Assembly (NCBI GenBank): GCA_044223515.1
Contig: JBGALV010000003.1
Span: forward strand, 45,867 to 109,866
DNA: 64,000 bases
Direction: 5' to 3'
Source of the DNA: SHVZ01 sp044223515
Lineage (GTDB): Bacteria; Pseudomonadota; Alphaproteobacteria; SHVZ01
The translations under genes and the position numbers were made by a program. This document shows positions 60,206 through 64,000 of this stretch, piece by piece. Position 1 is the stretch's first letter. Every line of letters starts with the position of its first letter. The notes under the pieces were generated by a model. The model made no database searches. It was not told where the DNA came from and worked only from the letters and a program-made list of their open reading frames with translations.

Positions 60206-61966
60206 ATGGTCTCGGCCTTAGATTCGAATTTCCCAGATCTTTTCGCGGCTTACCAGCGCGGGGCGTTCCTGGCGGCAGGGGCCGGCTGCCGCCGGCTGGG
60301 GAGCAGAAGCCCGGCGGACACGCAGGTTATTCATCTCCTGAGCCTGGCATTATTCCAGCTGGGACGGCACGGCGAGGCGGAACGCTGGCTCAGGCGCGCG
60401 GGTCTCCTGACGTCCGGAGCCGATCTGGTCGACATCAGGGTCAACCTAGCCTCGACCCTGCTCGCCCAGGGCCGTCATGACGAGGCCCTGGCCTCGATCG
60501 CCGCAGCACTGGCACTCGATCCAGGCAAGGCGCGGGCGTTCTCGACCCGCGCGGACATTCTCCGAGCCGACCTCCGGTCGGTGCAGGCGCTGGGCGCGGG
60601 GCATCAGGCCGCGGCTCTCGAGCCGGGACGGGACGAGACCTGGACCACGATCGGCAACGCGCTGCAGGCCGCGGGGCGCATACCGGAGGCGCTCCGTGCC
60701 TATGCCCGGGCGGTGGCCCTCGCGCCGAACAGCATCATCGCGCACGGCAACCGTCAGTTTACCCTCTGCTTTGCCGAGGCCACGGACGACCAAGCCCTGT
60801 ACCAGGCGGCCCGGACCTCAGGGCGCATTCTTGAGGCGGCCTTTCCTCCCGCGGCGTTGCCCCGGCAGGTCAGGCAGGGGCGCCTTCGGGTCGGCTATCA
60901 CTCTTTCGAGTTCTTCGCTCGTTCCGCTCTCGACGACTATTTTCCGCCGGTTCTGGAGAGCCATGACCGGCGCCGGATCGAAATCGTGCTGATCGCCGAC
61001 GGCGGGCGACAGGATCGGCGCACCGACGAGCTTAGGAATCTCGCGGACCGATGGGTGGATATCGCCGGCCTGGATCTGGCGGCAAAGGTGGAGCGGCTGC
61101 GCGGGCTGGATCTCGATGTCGCCGTCTGCCTGACCGGATATCTGCCGGCGCAGCGCCTGGCCTTCGTCCCGCGCGTCGCGCCGGTTCAGGTCGCTCTCAT
61201 GAACCATGTGTCGACGACGGGGATGAAGGCCTTCGACTTCCGCGTCACCGACCGGTGGCTTGATCCGCCCGGTGCTACCGAAAGATGGAACGTGGAGAAG
61301 CTTGTCCGGCTCGCGCATGGGTACGTCCCGATGCGGCCGCCGGCAGGGGTCCCCGAAGCCACGTCCCTTCCCGCACTCACCAACGGTTACGTCACGTTCG
61401 GATCGTTCAACAATCTCTCCAAGATCACCCCCGGCACGCTTGCGCTCTGGTCACGGGTGCTCACGGCCCTCCCGATGTCGCGGTTGCTCTTGAAGGCGCG
61501 CGCTCTCGAGGATGCGCAGGTCGCGACTCGCTATCTCGATTTGGCCGCGCAGGCCGGCATCAATCCGCACCGCATCGACATCGTGGGATCGGTTCCCGAC
61601 AATGTCGCGCATCTGAAGGCGCTCGCGCGCGCCGATATCGCACTGGACCCGGTTCCGTTCTCCGGTGGACGCACCACGGTCGAGACCCTGGCGATGGGTG
61701 TCCCGGTGGTCAATCTGCGCTCCCCGATGATCATGGGCCGGCTCGGAGACTCGCTGCTTTCGCGCGCCGGTCTCGGGCATCTGGTCGCCGCCACGGCCGA
61801 TCGGTTCATCGAGACGGCGGTAGCCCTGGCGAGCGATCTCGACGAGCTTGAGCGTTTTCGGAGGGACCTGCCGGCCACCCTGATGCGCTCGCAGCTCTGC
61901 GACGTCGCGGGATACACGTGCGAGCTTGAGGACGCCTACGAGGCGATGGTCGAAGGGCGCCTCTAG
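60206..61966 (+). CDS. TPR-GT41 glycosyltransferase
   Basis: A 586-residue protein. TPR repeats at ~1-205 (ALEPGRDETWTTIGNALQAA, AVALAPNSIIAHGNRQFTL). GT41: GRLRVGYHSFEFFARSALDD, so the usual YVSxDxxxHPV is replaced, then CLTGYLPAQRLAFVPRVAP, LMNHVSTTGMKAFDFRVTDR, FGSFNNLSKITPGTL with the conserved lysine, and DIALDPVPFSGGRTTVETLA. Its TAG lies in a CTAG shared with the stop of the convergent TPR-GT41, so the two genes overlap by exactly four bases and no terminator lies between them. Confidence 0.86.
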   Translation: MVSALDSNFPDLFAAYQRGAFLAAGAGCRRLGSRSPADTQVIHLLSLALFQLGRHGEAERWLRRAGLLTSGADLVDIRVNLASTLLAQGRHDEALASIAAALALDPGKARAFSTRADILRADLRSVQALGAGHQAAALEPGRDETWTTIGNALQAAGRIPEALRAYARAVALAPNSIIAHGNRQFTLCFAEATDDQALYQAARTSGRILEAAFPPAALPRQVRQGRLRVGYHSFEFFARSALDDYFPPVLESHDRRRIEIVLIADGGRQDRRTDELRNLADRWVDIAGLDLAAKVERLRGLDLDVAVCLTGYLPAQRLAFVPRVAPVQVALMNHVSTTGMKAFDFRVTDRWLDPPGATERWNVEKLVRLAHGYVPMRPPAGVPEATSLPALTNGYVTFGSFNNLSKITPGTLALWSRVLTALPMSRLLLKARALEDAQVATRYLDLAAQAGINPHRIDIVGSVPDNVAHLKALARADIALDPVPFSGGRTTVETLAMGVPVVNLRSPMIMGRLGDSLLSRAGLGHLVAATADRFIETAVALASDLDELERFRRDLPATLMRSQLCDVAGYTCELEDAYEAMVEGRL

Positions 61967-63729
61967 GCCGGGCCGACGCGGTTCCTGTCCCGCCAGAGCG
62001 CGACGAAGGCCGTTTCGATCGAGCGGGCATTGGCGACCGGATCACACAGCGGCGAGCCAGAGAGCCGTTGTCGCAACCCGAGGCGCAAGGCGGTGCGCCT
62101 CGCCTTATCCGCGGCAAGAGTCACGGCCGCGGCGACGTACCCGTCGTCGTCACGAGCAACCAGCTCTGGCAAGCCGACATGAGTGAGGAAGCTAGCGCCC
62201 ATCCTCGAAAGAAAGCGGTCGCCGGCGCGGGTGATGACCGGAACGCCCATCCAAAGGGCTTCGAGGGTGGTATTGCAGCCGTTGAACGGAAAGGGGTCGA
62301 GCGCGATATCGACGTCGGTCAAATTCGCGAGATGCACTTCCCGTGACTCCATCTCCTCGACGAACTGCAGGCGCTCGGGATTGACACCGCGGGACGTGAA
62401 GATCTGCACGATCCGTTGCCGAAGGCTCGGTGTGCCGTATACGCCGCGATACTTGAGCCTGAGCACGGCTGTCGCCGTCTCCTGAAGGATCCTCGCCCAT
62501 AGGCGGTAGACCTCGGGTGTGTGTTTCGCGGGATTGTTGAACGACGCGAAAACAACGGCATTGCTTGAGCGCGGCTGCGGAGGAGGCGATACGGGTGGTT
62601 CGTAGAGAAACAGGCTGGGGACGCGCACTATCTTCTCGACGAACCGCTCACGGGTATCCTCCGGATGGAAGACGGGATCGGAGAGCCAGGCGTCAATTCG
62701 CGCTATGCCGGTGGTCGTCATGCCGTAAAGCGCGGCCTGGACCGGTGCGGCACCGTATGCTGCAAGCGCGATACGATTGGCACCCGTATGAGGCGCGACG
62801 AAGACCAGGATGTCGATTTGGTCTCGGCAGACCATATCGGCCAACGCCGCGTCGGAGAGACCTTGGGTCGGATGCCAGCGATCGGCAAGGGAGCGAAAGC
62901 GTTCGGTGAACGCGTCGTCACCGGTCATTTCCGGATAGATCGTAACGGAAAACCGGTCTCGGTCGTGGGACTCAATCAACCCGATCAGGTTCCTCGCCAC
63001 CGGATGGTCGCGCAGGTCGGCCGACAAGTATCCGACTCTCAGCTTTCTTTGCGAAGGGTCACCGACAGTCCGTGACACGAGTCTGCTTGTCCTTTCGGGC
63101 GCATATCGCCTCGCCCATCTCACATGCTCGTCGAACAGCGCGTCATTACTGATCGTGCCGTCATAGTTGAGCGTGAGAAGCAGGTCGGAATGGGCCGCGG
63201 CCGAGGGAGCCATGGCAAGGACGCGGCGAAAGGCGGCGACGGCCGGCCGATTGTCGCCGAGCGTGAGGGCCAAGGCGCCAGCGGTGACATGCGACGGAAC
63301 GAGGTCCGGCTTGAGCGAGAGCGCCAACCGTATCGCCGTCGTCGCCTCGTCGAGCAGCTTGAGATGCCGGAGGTGATCGCCAAGGTTCTGATGTCCTTCG
63401 GCGAACCATGGAAAGCGGCGAAGAGCATCGCGAAGGATACGGCAGGCGCCGGCTCGGTCGCCGCTTGCGGCCAGTGCGTTCGCGAGATTGTTGAGCGGTA
63501 GCGCGTCGTTCGGATCGACGGCATGGGAGCGCCGATAGGATCGCGTGCTTCCGGCCAGATCTCCGACCTGCTTCAAGGCAATTCCGAAGTCGTTCAAACC
63601 GTGCGCGTCGCCGGGTTGCAGAACGAGAGCCTTCCGGAAGCACGTGGCGGCACCAAGGGCGTTGCCTTGGCCAAGGCGCCGGCGCGCCAGTTCGGACCAG
63701 TCGTCGCCGGAGGCAGGGGAGGACGTCAT
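61963..63729 (-). CDS. TPR-GT41 glycosyltransferase
   Basis: A 588-residue protein from the ATG at 63729, which overlaps the stop of the upstream TPR-GT9 gene (ATGA); the longer frame is a shadow. TPR repeats at ~1-200 (ALVLQPGDAHGLNDFGIALK). GT41: RKLRVGYLSADLRDHPVARN, VAPHTGANRIALAAYGAAP, LYGMTTTGIARIDAWLSDPV, FASFNNPAKHTPEVY with the lysine, and DVDIALDPFPFNGCNTTLEA. Convergent with the TPR-GT41 at 60206. Confidence 0.87.
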   Translation of the reverse strand: MTSSPASGDDWSELARRRLGQGNALGAATCFRKALVLQPGDAHGLNDFGIALKQVGDLAGSTRSYRRSHAVDPNDALPLNNLANALAASGDRAGACRILRDALRRFPWFAEGHQNLGDHLRHLKLLDEATTAIRLALSLKPDLVPSHVTAGALALTLGDNRPAVAAFRRVLAMAPSAAAHSDLLLTLNYDGTISNDALFDEHVRWARRYAPERTSRLVSRTVGDPSQRKLRVGYLSADLRDHPVARNLIGLIESHDRDRFSVTIYPEMTGDDAFTERFRSLADRWHPTQGLSDAALADMVCRDQIDILVFVAPHTGANRIALAAYGAAPVQAALYGMTTTGIARIDAWLSDPVFHPEDTRERFVEKIVRVPSLFLYEPPVSPPPQPRSSNAVVFASFNNPAKHTPEVYRLWARILQETATAVLRLKYRGVYGTPSLRQRIVQIFTSRGVNPERLQFVEEMESREVHLANLTDVDIALDPFPFNGCNTTLEALWMGVPVITRAGDRFLSRMGASFLTHVGLPELVARDDDGYVAAAVTLAADKARRTALRLGLRQRLSGSPLCDPVANARSIETAFVALWRDRNRVGPA

Positions 63730-64000
63730 GCGGGTGTCCGTTCGTGCCGCCACGCAGCCAGCGCCGCTCCGACACGGTCGCGGACTTCGTCCCATCGTCC
63801 GAGCGCCGACTGCCGGAACAGCGTCATGGTCGGATACCACGGCGAACGGGTTCCTTGCGTCAGCCAGCGCCAGTCGGCGGCGGCAGAGAGGAGCACCCAT
63901 GTTGGGCGTCCCAGCGCGCCCGCGAGATGTGCGACCGCGGTGTCGCTGGTGATGACCAGATCGAGTGACTGGATCAGACTCGCCGTGTCGAAGAAGTCCT
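63726..64000 (-). CDS. TPR-GT9-like protein, C-terminal part only
   Basis: The right edge of the window cuts this gene. The visible 91 codons encode the end of a GT9-like domain. They include VITSDTAVAHLAGALGRPTW and the ADWRWL and PWYPTMTLFRQSA segments, then a final WDEVRDRVGAALAAW helix. It matches the C termini of the other six TPR-GT9 proteins, so an N-terminal TPR module is expected beyond the window. Its TGA overlaps the start of the TPR-GT41 gene (ATGA). Confidence 0.8.
   Translation of the reverse strand, partial: DFFDTASLIQSLDLVITSDTAVAHLAGALGRPTWVLLSAAADWRWLTQGTRSPWYPTMTLFRQSALGRWDEVRDRVGAALAAWRHERTPA

Noticed and set aside
1..64000. Search for tRNA, rRNA, CRISPR arrays, insertion sequences and phage integrases
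   Set aside because: I saw no cloverleaf-like sequence, regularly spaced repeats, transposase or integrase motifs anywhere in the window.

Overview
The window is GC-rich, densely packed DNA that reads as an alphaproteobacterium. The support is the C/G-ending codons, a RepA_C-type replication initiator of the kind found on alphaproteobacterial plasmids, and families typical of that class. I cannot name the genus. Almost every gene serves one theme: making activated sugars and attaching them to proteins or surface glycans. I count 11 TPR proteins with a GT41 (OGT/SPINDLY-like) domain, 7 TPR proteins with a GT9/heptosyltransferase-like domain (one cut by the right edge), single TPR proteins with GT4, CgeB-like and GT61 domains, two non-TPR GT4 enzymes, and two TPR proteins with an Fe(II)/2-oxoglutarate oxygenase domain.

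Layout. 0-3.1 kb (+): sugar amidotransferase, HisH-like and HisF-like ammonia module, and a GNAT. 3.1-11.0 kb (-): GT4 enzymes, a TPR-GT9, a Sel1-repeat protein and a TPR-GT41. 11.1-17.7 kb: convergent TPR-GTs with a 61-nt tail-to-tail overlap. 17.7-20.9 kb (-): a complete but divergent SecA and a DUF6165 protein, upstream of TPR-GTs in the same direction. 21.0-24.7 kb (+): oxidoreductase, unknown protein, TPR-GT41. 24.7-26.3 kb: repA with iteron-like repeats, so the window may be on, or derived from, a plasmid or chromid. 26.3-28.6 kb (+): a small unknown protein and a TPR-GT41. 28.8-37.0 kb (-): pseudaminic-acid-type operon (PseI, PseG, cytidylyltransferase, SDR, carbamoyltransferase, aminotransferase, GT). 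37.1-47.5 kb: exported proteins, TPR-GT41s, a GT41 remnant, tandem TPR-oxygenases and a CgeB-like GT. 47.6-49.0 kb (-): a Ser/Thr-rich exported protein with its own near-consensus promoter and a strong terminator. 49.4-64.0 kb: further translationally coupled TPR-GT operons, a TPR-GT61 and a small unknown protein.

How the genes may work together (inference): the sugar operons make CMP-nonulosonate and modified (amidino, carbamoyl) sugars. TPR-guided cytoplasmic glycosyltransferases, possibly with TPR-guided hydroxylases, decorate one or more proteins. The abundant Ser/Thr-rich exported protein is the obvious candidate acceptor, and the SecA paralogue encoded among the transferases is a candidate dedicated exporter. 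The arrangement resembles the Gram-positive accessory Sec / serine-rich glycoprotein system, but it is built from different parts.
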